Below are positions 32,621 through 44,800 of a stretch of 64,000 nucleotides of DNA, in pieces (position 1 is the stretch's first letter; the number at the start of each line of letters is the position of its first letter). Source of the DNA: Gossypium raimondii. Taxonomy: Eukaryota; Streptophyta; Magnoliopsida; Malvales; Malvaceae. Under the pieces are notes generated by a model that saw only the letters and a list, made by a program, of their open reading frames with translations, was not told where the DNA came from and made no database searches. Made by a program: the position numbers and the translations under genes. The DNA lies in contig NC_068573.1 of NCBI RefSeq assembly GCF_025698545.1, positions 6,143,001 to 6,207,000 of the forward strand, read 5' to 3'.

Positions 32621-34817
32621 TGTAACGTCTCAAACCCAGCCTAGACGCTATGGTCGAATTCGGATATGTCACAAAGAATGGGTTTTAAAAACAGAGTCGT
32701 TACGTAAAATCAATTCAACTTAATAACTCATATTCGTTTATATTCATTGTCGAAAACATTAATTAATTGGTTTATTTGTAAAAGCACTAGTTACAGCGGA
32801 AGTCTAACGAAATCATTATATTTTTAAAAGTCCAGTTCACATTTTCAGAAAATCCTTGTTTGAGTAAAACTGTCGTTTTCCTAAAACATTTTGTCAGACC
32901 ATGCAAATAAGCAAGCAAACAAAACCAAAACCAACAGTTAAAAACCATACAGTCCAAAGAGTCCCAGAATTTACAAACTCTCAAATAAAACTGGAATTAA
33001 AAATAAAAACTATAAATTTACTAAGTAGAATAGTTCTCGATCAAGTGGTCACCGCTGAGCCTCTGCTGTACCGCTGAGCCTAGAGAAAATTTTAGAATTT
33101 TAGACCCACATGCCCGTGTGGGCCCACACGCCCAGATTGGCCTTACCCGTGTGGCCCACACGGCCTAGACCAAAACCCATACGCGTAATTTGGCCTAGCC
33201 AGTGTGGCCCACACGGCCACACTCACACCACCACACGGCTATGTCTTGCACATGGCTGCACTTTCGTCAGACACACGGCTGTGTCTCGTACACGGCAGGT
33301 CACAGACCCATGTGGCGTCGACAGTGAGTACTTTTAGCCTTCACCAAAACTCAGTTTTTTGAATTTTGGGAACACACCTGTTACGGTTTTGATGCAAAAT
33401 CACTCCCGAGTCACACAGCACCTGAAATTAACCAATAAACCATCGAATTAGTCACTTAAATCGACACTAAAACGAACTACATCCAAAATAACAACATTTT
33501 AATCCACCAAAGTTCTTACCTTCGAACGAGTAACAGAGATTTCGCACAATTAAAGCACTGATTGGAAACCCTCAGCCCCTTGATATTCTCCTAAACACCA
33601 AACGTACTCTATTAACCAAAGATTCACTAACAACAACAGTAATCGCACCTACCAAACTTACCAGAAACGTACACTGAGTACCGAAATAGCGAGATATGAA
33701 AATTCAATAACATATATTAAAATAACACAAAATCACCGGCAAATAAAGGGAGGAGAAAACGGTAGAAAGCAAAAAGAAAAGAAATTAACTTCAGATTCTT
33801 TTTGGGGATTTTAGAAGGGAGAGGAATTTTTTTGAAAAAAAAATAAAATTAAAGATAATCATGAATCCATTAAATTCCTCCCCACTATCCCACTAACAAC
33901 AACTTTCTCAGAATCCCAAAACATTCATGCTAATGTAAGGATTTGAACACAGGACCCCCAACACACTAACTCCCTTACCACTCGAACCAACAGGATCATT
34001 CTAAGATTAATTTATAGGTAATTTAATATAAGCCCACTCCACAAGGGTAAGGCTTGGATAAAAAATAACAAAATATGCCAAAAGTGGGATTTGAACCCAA
34101 TACCTCATACACACACCCAAAACACTAAGGGTCTGTTTGATTGAAGGAATTAATTTTCCGGAAAATCATTTCCAACTTTTCCAGCGTTTGATTGGCGGAA
34201 AACATTTTCCATTTGGAAAATGAACTCCAAAACAAGGGAAAATGGGTTACATTTTAGGGAAAATGTCTTACCCTTTCAATTTCCATAAGACATTTTCCGT
34301 GCTCTCCTCTCTATCGCCTCCTTCATTCCTTCCTTCATTTCCGGTAGAAAATTGCTTCTATTTATCGATTTTCCAGTAACTTGTTTTTTTAATTATTCAA
34401 TACTTGTTTTTTTAACACAATTACAAATAATTTATTTGATATTAATTTTTTTCCAATTTATAACGATTAATATTGTGGCTTAATAATTGAGTATTATTAT
34501 AAATAAATCATTGCAATATATGTAAAAATAATTTAAAATATAAAAATTTATTAATATATATCAATATATGTAAAAACAATTTTTTTGAAAAATATTTCCA
34601 GGAAATCTGCCAAACAGCAGAAAATATTTTACACAGATTCAATCAAACACCAGAAAATATTTTCCAGTAAATCATTTTACAGAAAATTAAAACATTTTCC
34701 CGAAATTATTTTACGGAAAATATTTTACTGGCAATCAAACAGACCCTAAGCCACTAAAGCAAATACATATTTATCAGATATTTACAGAAATAGAAATAAA
34801 TTTAACAGGGCGTTAGA
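32621..34817 (-). mobile_element. Gypsy LTR interrupted by a MITE
   Basis: The plus-strand left end is TGTAACGTCTCAAACCC, next to the primer-binding site, and the right end is AACAGGGCGTTAGA; the two ends are the imperfect inverted repeat TGTAACG/CGTTA(C)A expected of this LTR family. Removing the nested 618-bp MITE and its 3-bp duplication leaves about 1.58 kb. The LTR holds a CACACGG/CCGTGTG-rich segment (33105-33310) and two B-box-like GATTTGAAC(A/C)C stretches (33940, 34090). The other end of the element is truncated, so no TSD can be checked. A related LTR starts at 61730. Confidence 0.65.
34129..34746. mobile_element. Harbinger-like MITE (TAA TSD) nested in the gypsy LTR
   Basis: The 618-bp element has terminal inverted repeats GGGTCTGTTTGATTG (left) and, on the other strand at the right, GGGTCTGTTTGATTGCC. 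It is flanked by TAA on both sides (34126-34128 and 34747-34749). Both ends are rich in GGAAAATNATTTTCC-type sequence that lengthens the foldback. It has no coding capacity. The flanking LTR sequence resumes cleanly on each side, so the insertion is later than the LTR. Confidence 0.8.
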
Positions 34818-36432
34818 GAAAAAACTGCAAATATCAATCCACGTGACGGTGCGCGAATGGCTGGCGTTGTCATGTTAGTAAAAAAAGTAATGACATTAAG
34901 CTCGGATACCAATATAGTGGATGAAAAAAAATTTCAGGTTCCAATCCAGGACAAAAGAACCATAATTACCAATATGGGCGAAGTGTACAAGTTCGAATAC
35001 CAATTTTATATTTAACCCCATTGTATACTACTATAGATTTACTTTTTAAGTGTTATAAATTACATAATATATATAAAAATAACATAACATAAAACATTAC
35101 TAACTTAAAAATGGGTTTGGGTAGGGTTGGGCTTGAGGCCTTAAATGTTCAAGCTTGAGCCCGACCCATGCTTTAAACGGGCCTAATTTTTTTCCCAAGC
35201 TCAATTTTTGGGCCTAATATTTTTGCTCAAATCCTATTAAGTTTTGGGTGGGTAGTTCGACGTATGAATAAGTCTATTCGTTGGGTTATCCCTCTTTAAT
35301 ATTTAACATATGCTCTTTATCATCATTTGTTGGTTATTGGTTGAGTTCATCATCATCATCTAAATTTGAATTTGCATCATTAAGATTATCAAGATCTTCT
35401 TCTTCCATGTGCTTTTCAAAGTATAGATCATCTCAACTCCCCATATGATGAAGTTATGAAATATATAATATGCTAGTTCAATCCAACCTTTTTTTTTTAT
35501 GTTATACTAAGGTGATGTTTTTAATATGAGAAATATTTTTTAGAACAACAAATGTCTTTTCAATCGCATTATTGAAGCTTTGAATATTTCAAATTAAAGA
35601 GTTCGTGAGTTGTCTATGTTTCTTGTGTTTGGCACCGTTCTCTCTTATGGTATTATACTCCGTGATATGGTGCAATAAAACCTTTCGTCTTTGCATAATT
35701 GGTATCGACCTTATAATATTTAGATTCACAATCTAAATAGTCTATGACTTTAATTATAAAAACTTATATAAGCTTAATTTGGAGAAAGACTTATGTTAGA
35801 TTATATCTATTTTATAATACTTAATTTAAGTAAAAATAATATAAATTTTATAATATATACCATTTATAAATAAGTTCTTATAAATTGTCCAATAACTTTC
35901 ATAGAACTTCTTATAAGTAGTATAATTTTACATTTAGAAAATTATTTTTTATAAATAAGTTATAATAAAAAATTATGGTATTTTTTATAATAAATATATT
36001 ATTTTATAATATATAGCATGAACTCGTAAATAAGTTATGCTCATACTTTTTGGTCATATTTTTTAAATAAATATAATATAACACTTTTATAACATGTAAA
36101 TGATTTTATATAATAAACATTTTGCCATAAGTTTAGAAATTTTTTAAGATTTAAATAATATAATTTTTGTTATGACTTTATAAAATACATAAAATATTTT
36201 TATAAGATAAATTTTAAAGATTTATAATATAATTTTTTTGTTATAATCATTTCAAACACTCATGCGTGTTTATGCTTATAATATAATAACTTGTATAAAA
36301 ATAAATTTTTAAAATTAGATTTAAGTGTAATTACATACGTAGTTACTTCAATTCTCATCTTCTTGTAGAATTGGAAAGTGTAATTGGGCCACTTAATTAC
36401 ACCCAACTCAGTGAGACCCACCAATTACAATG
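34818..36432. other. Intergenic AT-rich DNA with a GGGCTTGAG-type repeat
   Basis: There is no gene. At 35105-35260 a segment contains GGGTAGGGTTGGGCTTGAGG, AGCCCGACCCATGCTTTAAACGGGCC and GGGCCTAATATTTTTGC, a dispersed plant repeat also hinted at 5.19 kb. The interval 36310-36437 and 38913-38990 form the host sequence of the solo LTR below and are rich in AATTACA motifs. Confidence 0.4.
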
Positions 36433-36437
36433 ATTAC

Positions 36438-37614
36438 TGTACAAGCCCAATTTTCATGCCCGGGCCCAATTAACCTCTAGCCCAAGCAAAAACAAAACAC
36501 AAAACCTGTTAACAATTGAACCAAAACCAATTAACTTACCCAACTAGCCTAACCCGGAACCCAATTACAAACAGACCCAATTACCATTAACCTAACCTAC
36601 CCAATCCATTACAGAACAGGCCCAAACCCGAGGCCCAATGTCTTAGCCAAGAAGCTATCATTAAAACTAGGGTTTCGAAAGTCGAAACCCTAGCGCCAAG
36701 ACCTAATCTTGTCGCCAGATATCCCATCGACCACTTGCCCTGCACCTACCGCCACTCCTCCGGTAGCCACCAACTCCACCGCCATCGTCACATCACCTGC
36801 AAAGAAGATGGCAAACACGCAAGCAGAAACGAAGACAAACTTTTTTTTCTCTTCTTTCTTTCGGCTATAAAAAGCCAGATCTATTATGTTTGGAGGGGGC
36901 TTTTTTTTTTCTTTTCATCTATTTTGTAATATTTACCCGGAAATATAAACAAAAAAATCGAAAAGGTGATTTTTTTTATTTTTCGCATCTTTTATTCTCT
37001 ATATTTATTTATTTTAATCTTTCACATATATACATATATATATTAAAAAGCAGTTTATTTGCAAAAAAATCAAAAAAAATACCTTTTGAATTTTCCGGTG
37101 GCCGGCGCGGCGCTAGTGCGGCAAGGCGATGATCGGCGCGACTGGGGGCTGAGAACCCCAAAAGGCCGGAGCCTTAGAGAGAAAAGAGAGAGTTTTCTTT
37201 TATTTTTTTTGAAAATTTTAGAAAAATGGAAATGGTGTTTTTTTTCAGAAAATTTGGGTTTAAATACCCAAATTGAAACGGCGCCGTTTAAGAAGGGGAT
37301 CCGCGTGTCGACCCGACCCGACCCGGAGGATCCGCGTGTTTTTTAGTTTTTGGACTATTTTTGTGATCCCCGATTTGGCGCGTGTTATAATTTGATCCTT
37401 TTTTCGTTATTTTCTCTTATTTTTAATTTAGCCCCTGCAATTTCATTTTGTTCCGACTTGGCCCATTTCAACGCTGCGTTTTGGGCCTGTGGTTTATTTG
37501 CAGTTTTGGCCTTTCCCTTTTCAGCACGCGTTGCAATTTGGTCCTTTTTGTTTTTTTATTTCGATTTCGCCCAGTACTTCCGTTTTTATTCTGATTTAAT
37601 CCATATTTTAGCAA

Positions 37615-37669
<55 letters not shown>

Positions 37670-38912
37670 GTTATTATTATTATAATTGTTTTTATGCATA
37701 TACGTATTTTTTTAACTTATCTAATATGTAAACACTCATTTTTATATACATATCTATCTATATATATATATAATTAAAACATGTATATTATATATATTAT
37801 TATTTCATATCTATTTTTTTATTTATTTTTTAAAATACGTATATTATATATTATCTTATTTTATTTTTATAATCCACATCTGTATATTTTTATCTAGATA
37901 CATACCTTCTTATGTTTTGTAATATTTATGCCTTTCTTAATATATATATGTACATATTTTAACCTTTGTAAATACATATATATATATATTTATATATATA
38001 CATATATTTTAATTTTTGCCTATATATATCTTTATATTTAATCGTATTTACTATTTATTTGTTTCATTTTCATTTTATTTTGAATGAATGTTTTAATTTC
38101 ATTTGTTTTTATACTTTGTTATTTTTATGTTGTAGATTTGGCCTTTTTATATCGTTGTTATTGCTCGTATTTTTTATACTTTTTATACTTTCATATTCAT
38201 TATGGTTTTACCATGCATAAAAAATGTAATTTGCTTTCGTATTTTTTGTTACGGTTTTCGTGTTTTTTATTATACTCGATTTAACAAAATTTGTTTTGAA
38301 TAAATAATATTTCGTGTTTAGATTCGAGAAGGTCGTACCCTAACTTACCGGGTTTCGATTTTCACGATAAATCTAAATGTACGAATCTTTTTGAACTCAA
38401 ATTTTAAATGATCTCGGGTTAAAAAAATCGCGTCCTAACTTACTGGTCGTGATCTCGTTTAAATCCGAGAGGGCTAAAATTTTTAAATAAACATTTTTCA
38501 TTCGCGTATCGGGAATTCGAGACATCGTGTTCTAACTTACTGGATATGACTCTCTTTCTCGAATAACGTGAAATATGCTTCTTTTTCAATTTTTTTTTAT
38601 AATACAAGGATCATATTTTTAATTCCTTCAAGTTCTCAATTTTCGACATCAAAACATTAGCTAATCAACTAGGTACCAATTTTGGGCGTATCAAGGGTGC
38701 TAATCCTTCCTCGTGCGTAACCGACTCCCGTACCCGTTTTCTAAATTTCGTAGACCAAAACCGTTGTTTTAATAAAAATCAAATTATTTATTAAAAACAT
38801 CCTTTTTCAAGGTGACTCAATCACACCTCAAAAAGGATTGGTGGCGACTCCCGTTTCTTTTTTAAAAAACCCAAGTCGACCCCGTTTTCCGTCAAAAAAA
38901 ATGGTGTCAACA
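36438..38912. mobile_element. Solo long LTR no. 1 (ATTAC TSD)
   Basis: The LTR starts TGTACAAGCCCAATTTTCAT and ends AAAATGGTGTCAACA, length 2475 bp, flanked by perfect 5-bp duplications ATTAC (36433-36437 and 38913-38917). No internal retroelement sequence or primer-binding site adjoins either end. It is homologous to the LTR at 55358-57207: both share start, a central AACGGCGCCGTT palindrome, repeated CCTAAC(G/T)TA(T/C)TGG units and the closing block TAGGTACCAATTTT..GGGTGCTAATCCTTCCTC..GTAACCGACTCCCG..GATTGGTGGCGACTCCC. A TTA/ATT microsatellite lies inside. Length and the 3' block suggest a long-LTR gypsy (TAT/Ogre-like) source, which is an inference. Confidence 0.88.
37617..37683. repeat. 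(ATT/TTA)n microsatellite
   Basis: About 22 almost perfect TTA units, with one G interruption near 37671. It lies inside solo LTR no. 1 and accounts for a spurious poly-Leu reading frame. Confidence 0.95.
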
Positions 38913-38917
38913 ATTAC

Positions 38918-39160
38918 ACAAACATGTTATCATTGTATAATTACAAACAATTACTAAGTGATTTTTCAAACACTACCTTATTATTTGTTTACTAAATTTT
39001 CTCAAGTCTAAACACTCAACATTGCACTCTCAAGTGAAAACCATTTACCACTTATTTTGGATGTAAATTTTTTATTTTGAATTTGTTAAATAATGAATTA
39101 TATTTGTGAAGTTTATTAGGAAATATTGTATATATTTGACGAGTATATTATATAATTAAG
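38918..39160. other. Intergenic DNA
   Basis: Host sequence beyond the solo LTR. No feature recognised. Confidence 0.4.
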
Positions 39161-39165
39161 GGTTA

Positions 39166-39545
39166 AATAATATTTTGGGGTTTGAACTTAGCAAAATTTT
39201 CCATATTGAAGTTTGAGCTTTTTTTTATCCGAGATAAGCTCTAGACTTGGCAATTAACTTGACAATTTTTTTCACATTGGGGCGCGATCTTTTTTATTAT
39301 TATCTAAGTTAGCCATTGAAAACCCTAAAGTTTAGGCTCTAATATGGGAACAATTGCTAGATCCAGACTCTAATGTGGGAACAATTGTCAAGTTCAAGGA
39401 CTAACTTAGACAAAAAAATATTTAAGATCCAATGTGGCAATAGTTGCCTAGTCCAGGCGTCAATGTAGTAAAAATTGTTAAATATAAGACCTACAAATAA
39501 TTCAAGTTTCAATGTGAAAAAAATTACCAAATTAATACAATAAAT
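39166..39545. repeat. Repeat with degenerate ~50-65-bp subunits
   Basis: Repeated blocks of the form TCTAATGTGGGAACAATTG(C/T)(C/T)A occur at about 39340, 39370 and (as CAATGTGGCAATAGTTGCC) 39430, and in inverted form at 39205-39290 (ACTTGGCAATT..CACATTGG). The arrangement is a foldback-like plant repeat. No TSD was found. Confidence 0.4.
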
Positions 39546-41360
39546 AGTGATTTAATCTTGTAATTAATGAGTATTTTATATTTGAAATTAATCAATCTAT
39601 TCATACCTATGTTAATAGAAAAATGATTATGATACTAACTATCTTGGTTTGATGAATTCCTAATGGCCAGAAAATGTTTCCATGGTGAAATCAGTCCAAG
39701 GAAGAGGGCACCACTACAAATGTTGCTTTATCTATTTTATTTATTGCTTTTTTAAAGAGGATAATGATTAGGTTCTATGTTGAAGAAGAAGAGGACGACT
39801 TTAAGGTTTCAAATCTAGAACAAAGTAATTTTTTTTATTAACAATAATATTTTCCTTTTTAAATTTTGAAGAAGAAATTAAGCAGATATTCTTATTTAAT
39901 ATATATTTATTATTGAATTAGAATACATTTATTTACTCCTCACGTTGCTTGTAGAGTCTAAAAATTTTGTTGGTAATGTACTAAGCATTTTTATGCTTTT
40001 AGTAAATTTTAAATATTTTATAAATTTAACTTTTTATTTCTTAGATTTTTTTGTAAATTTAAATAGGTTTTTTAGATTTTATATAAATTTTATTCAAAAA
40101 GAAAATTAGAATGAGTAAATCCGTATAAATTCTTTATTTATTTGGTATTTTGTGTGATCAAATTAATTAATTAATTAATTGATCGTTACATTATTTACAC
40201 GATTATTTAAAATATAAAATAAATGTGAATATATAATATTAGTTTAATTGTAAATTTAATTTTCACGTGTATATATCAGATGGAATTAAATTGGAAAAAA
40301 TGATCTTGAAAAAAAATAAAATTAAAAAGATTAAATTCAGTAAAAACGGAGCCTTAATTTGGAAGCGAAACGTGTGGGGGCTCTCTTTAAATTCTTTCAC
40401 CCATTTTACGTTGATTTCACTTACGAATCCTTCTTTAACAAGAATTCAATCACAACATGTTTATCATTTGGTCAACCTTCAAAATCTTGACGAGTGGAGG
40501 CTTAGATGGTCAATTACAACCATTCCCCTTTTCACATCTTTTTTCTTATCCATAATCTATGTTAATAATTAATTAAATTTTTAAAAATATTATACACGTG
40601 AATATCACTTCAATAAAATTAAGGTTTCATTCATTTTGATATAATTAAATAAAAAATATAAGTTCGAGAATTAAAAACAAAATATAATATTTCTTTTAAA
40701 ATTAACAAAATAAAAATTTGTTTTGTAATTTAAGTATTGTACAAAAATATTATAAAAATAGTGTCATGGTCATCTAAAAGAAGGTAAACTTTTTCATATA
40801 TTCTTTTCACTAATATACTCCAACAATAACCCATCAATGAACCACATTAAAAGTAAGCAATTACATGTGAGCTGTGAGTTGTAACATGTGACATGTTCAT
40901 GAATTCAATAATAACAAAAAAAAAACCTATTTATTCATTTATTTATCTACTTATGCCATGTTATTGTATTTATAATTTAATTTGATCCATGTAAAATTCG
41001 ACCCCTTTTATTTAATCTCCTCTATTAGGTTTTTAGGTTGATTTTTTAAAAAATTAAAGAAATAAATCATTTTTGAAGAAATTGTAAGAAAATGCATTCA
41101 ATTAGACACATTTCTCCTAAAAAACGATCTATTTCCTTAATAAAAAAATCAGCATTAACCCATAAAATTGGCGTGAAATAGAGAATTATTAGATTTTTGT
41201 TAGGTCGCCCACTTGTCGAAAGATTTGAAGTTGCGCCATCCATTTTTTAAGGATAATGTTTTGGGTAGTAATAAAATAGTAGTTTATGGAAAATGACACA
41301 CACAGCACCAAATTTGTTACTTGTCAGTTGATGTGTAAAAAATAAATTTCCAGAACTAAA
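39546..41360. other. AT-rich intergenic DNA
   Basis: No gene was supported. An open frame of 101 codons at 40267-40572 has AT-driven composition, no recognisable domain and no promoter context. A copy of the dispersed CTTGTAGAGTCTAAAAATTTTG repeat lies at 39950. Confidence 0.4.
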
Positions 41361-41882
41361 ATCTCCAATATAAAAGCATGGAATCAATAAAAAACAAAAA
41401 ACCTTTTAACTTTACACGTCCCCTTCAGTTTCCTAAAGCAAAATCATGATCCACTTGCATATTCCAGAATCCAAAATCTCTTGTTCCCAAACATCCCCCA
41501 ATAACATATATATTTTTTAATTTAAATAAATAAATATAAATAAAACAAATATGGAAAATAAAATCCGCTGATTTTTATTCATGTTTGGCTCCAAAACCGT
41601 TCCATTTCATTTTCATCTCTAAGATTTCTCGTGACTCATACTCACCGCCTTGCTTGCTTTCTTCTTAGCTGAACCGCGTTCTCTGTTTTTCTTTTCGTTA
41701 AAAGAAAGCCTTCTAGCTCTTGCATACGTATTCGTATACGTATTTCGTATAGAATACACGTATCTGGAGAAACTTCCGGTTCCGGTTGGAGTTGTGGCGG
41801 TGATTGGAAGCTGAGGATATTCGTTTGGTGTTTTCGCATCGTTTTCTGAGCGAAAAAGAAAAAAAAAAAAGAAAGGAAAGAG
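41361..41882 (+). promoter_or_regulatory. VIH promoter and 5' leader
   Basis: A CCAATATAAAAG stretch (41365-41376) contains a TATA-like box about 500 bp upstream of the start codon. From about 41583 to the start at 41883 there is no upstream ATG in the presumed leader. The leader has an ACGTA-rich tract (TACGTATTCGTATACGTATT, around 41726-41745) and a purine-rich run (41850-41882) immediately before the ATG. The transcription start is a guess. Confidence 0.35.
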
Positions 41883-44800
41883 ATGGGAGGAGGAGATGAA
41901 GAAGAAATTAGAGGAAATAAGAAGATTACTGTTGGAGTTTGCGTCATGGAAAAGAAGGTGAAATGCGGAAGCGAGGTTTTTTAACCATCTTTTGTTCGCT
42001 CAAGTTTTCTACTAAATATATGAAAACTATACTTTTTTTAATGAAAACTTATTAAGAGAATGTATGATTTATTTAGTACATATTGCTCTGTTTTACTGCT
42101 TAAATTTAGAGCTTTTGAAAGTTTTCGTGTTTCTATTTGCAGGTTTTTTCTGCTCCAATGGGACAGATTCTGGACAGGCTTAAGGCTTTTGGCGAATTTG
42201 AGGTAGATCGTATATATTTTTTAAAGCCTAAATTTAAATGCATCTGCTTTATTTTATTTTATTTTATTTTTAAAATGAGGTAAATTTATGGAATTTGAAT
42301 TAGTTGAGGAGAATATAACTGCTGACTTGTGCGATATATGTATTTTTAGTTTTTGTGAGGATAATCATGATTTATTGAAAAAAAATTTAGTGTAAATTCT
42401 CTAGTTTTTCATGAATACTATGGGGGGGGGGGGAATTTTGTTAGTCCGTGTAGGCATGGAAGTGCGCGCGTTAAATGTTATGTTGTTTTATTCCTATAGA
42501 TTCCTTGCACTGCAATGTTTCTTTTCTTTTTATTGTAGGTTATATATTTTGGCGATAAAGTTATTCTTGAAGAACCAATAGAAAGGTACGTTTTCAGAAA
42601 ATTAGTTGAAACACAATGACCCTGATTTACGTTATGGTATTGCTGATAATATTGGTTATAATTAGTATTATCTTTGTTACTGGGACTCTTTACTTTCCCT
42701 AAATCATTCCTGTTCGGCACCTGTGTGTCTGACTTTGAGACATGATTTTAAGGGGTATGATCTCCAAACTGTGTGGATATATACTTGTATCCAAACTTCT
42801 CTAGACTTCAAGTCCGGTAACATATGCATTTTTAATTTTCTTGTGAATTTCAATAGTTTGAACGTTAATGTTGATAAAAAAGAAGGAAAATATAGAAGAG
42901 GTGTGGAGGAGGGCCAACATTTGCAAATTAAATGTCCTGTTGAAGTCAGCACAAACTGGTTGCATTTATCTTGAAAATTTTGAAGTCTTCCGTTTAGCAG
43001 TTCCATCTCCCCATTGATTAACTGTTTTGACATTTGTTATTCTTTCAAAGAGTTTGAGTGGAGCAACTATGTCACTGAACATTAGTCCATTGTTTGACAT
43101 TTTACCTTCTCCCCCCACTCTCTCTCGTCTTCTAGGAGGACTGTCTGAGTTTTAGGAGGGAATTAAGGTAGAGGATTAGACAGAGAGCCATGTATATTTG
43201 CATAACTGATGAATATAATTCTTGATATTATGGTTGCAATTCATGTTACTTCTCTGCCGTATTTGGGTTGAGAGGTTCTTTGTCATTAAATTGTCTAATA
43301 TATGATAGTTTTGCATATTTCAGCTGGCCAATCTGTGATTGTTTGATTGCATTCTACTCCTCTGGGTACCCCCTTGAGAAAGCTGAAGCATATGCTGCTT
43401 TAAGGAAGTAAGTTCTTTTAATATATATATTGTTTATTTTTATGCATGTATTCTATGTGCACGTTCAAAATGAGTTATCATTCCATTTCAAATTGCAGGA
43501 AATTTTACCTAAATTTATATTTTAATATGATTACTTATTCTAATTCTTAACATGGAAAACTTGATATAATGATTTCAAAACTTTGGGATCAAACCTTCTG
43601 AGTAGACTTTATGGATATTTGAGCTGTTAATTAGGCCTCCTTATTAACAAGGAACATGCTAAATGTTTACCAAATTAAAATTGAAAAGTTAGGGAAGATT
43701 TCTGAGACAGGATACTAGGGGGAATATCTGGTAATTTGTTTTGAAAGCTTAATACAGGTCTTAAATGAGAATCTGTAATTAATGTAAGAAAAGAAATTAT
43801 TTATAATAATTCTGATTGGATCTTGGATCTAAATTGCCAAGCATCAGCATGCAAAGTTTGCCTCATCAGTCCATCCATATGGAGAAGATTTAGGTCTTTG
43901 CAGTTGTAATATATTTTGGACTCTAAGGAGATTGACCATTAGAGGATGCTCAAGAGCAGCGGATAGGTGATGATTCAGTTATTTTCTCTCTAATTGAGGT
44001 AGGAAAATTAAAATTTGGGTCATGCATGACTGCAACAGGCACCACCTTTATATATTTAGTGGCATGTTTTCTACTAGTATACTATCATTTGAGTCGTCAG
44101 TTAGAGTGTAGACCTGCACTAAGTTTGGCCTTCTTATATTGAAGTATAATCTAAATGGTGTCTTCATCTGATTGTTCATCTTAAATATGTTCAACCAATA
44201 TTTTGAAGATTGTAGAAATTTGATTTCTATTATAGTTTCTAATTAATTATTTTTGCAACTGTTTCTTCTCTATGATTCAGACCATTTCTTGTGAATGAGT
44301 TGGACCCACAACACCTTCTCCATGATCGACGGAAGGTTTATGAGGTAGACATTCTAAACTTCCATCTTCACGTCAAGGTTTTTGATCCATAATCAAGTTC
44401 AGAAAACCAAGACCACTTTCCACCTCTGTTAGGGACATCAGGGCAGTTACTTTTACATAGCCCTTGACCTTTGGGAGAGGAGACCTTAATAGGGGGTTTC
44501 TTCTTCTGCCCCTTCTGTAATATCTTAACTTTGGAACCAAATGACAGTGTGGTTAAGTCTTGTACCATAGTTGGTCAAAACTTATATTCTTTGAGGGGGA
44601 AAAAAATTGTCCTTCCAGCTCTGCTGAGAACTAATTATATATATGGTTGAAATGTATAATGTTAATATAGCAATTGATTGACTAAAACTAACCTATTTAT
44701 TTTTGGATTCTAGCGACTAGAAGAATTTGGAATTCCTGTTCCTAGATATGCCCTTGTAAATAGAGAAGAACCATACCAAGACCTGGATTATTTTATTGAA

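Noticed and set aside
33110..33337. 75-codon frame rich in Pro, Arg and His
   Set aside because: It is the translation of CACACGG-rich LTR sequence; no start context or homology supports a gene.
37059..37685. Open frames of 95 and 111 codons inside solo LTR no. 1
   Set aside because: They are driven by low-complexity sequence, one ending in poly-Leu encoded by the TTA microsatellite, and sit in an LTR.
40267..40572. 101-codon frame between the solo LTR and VIH
   Set aside because: Lys/Ile/Asn-rich composition follows from AT-rich DNA and there is no domain or promoter support.
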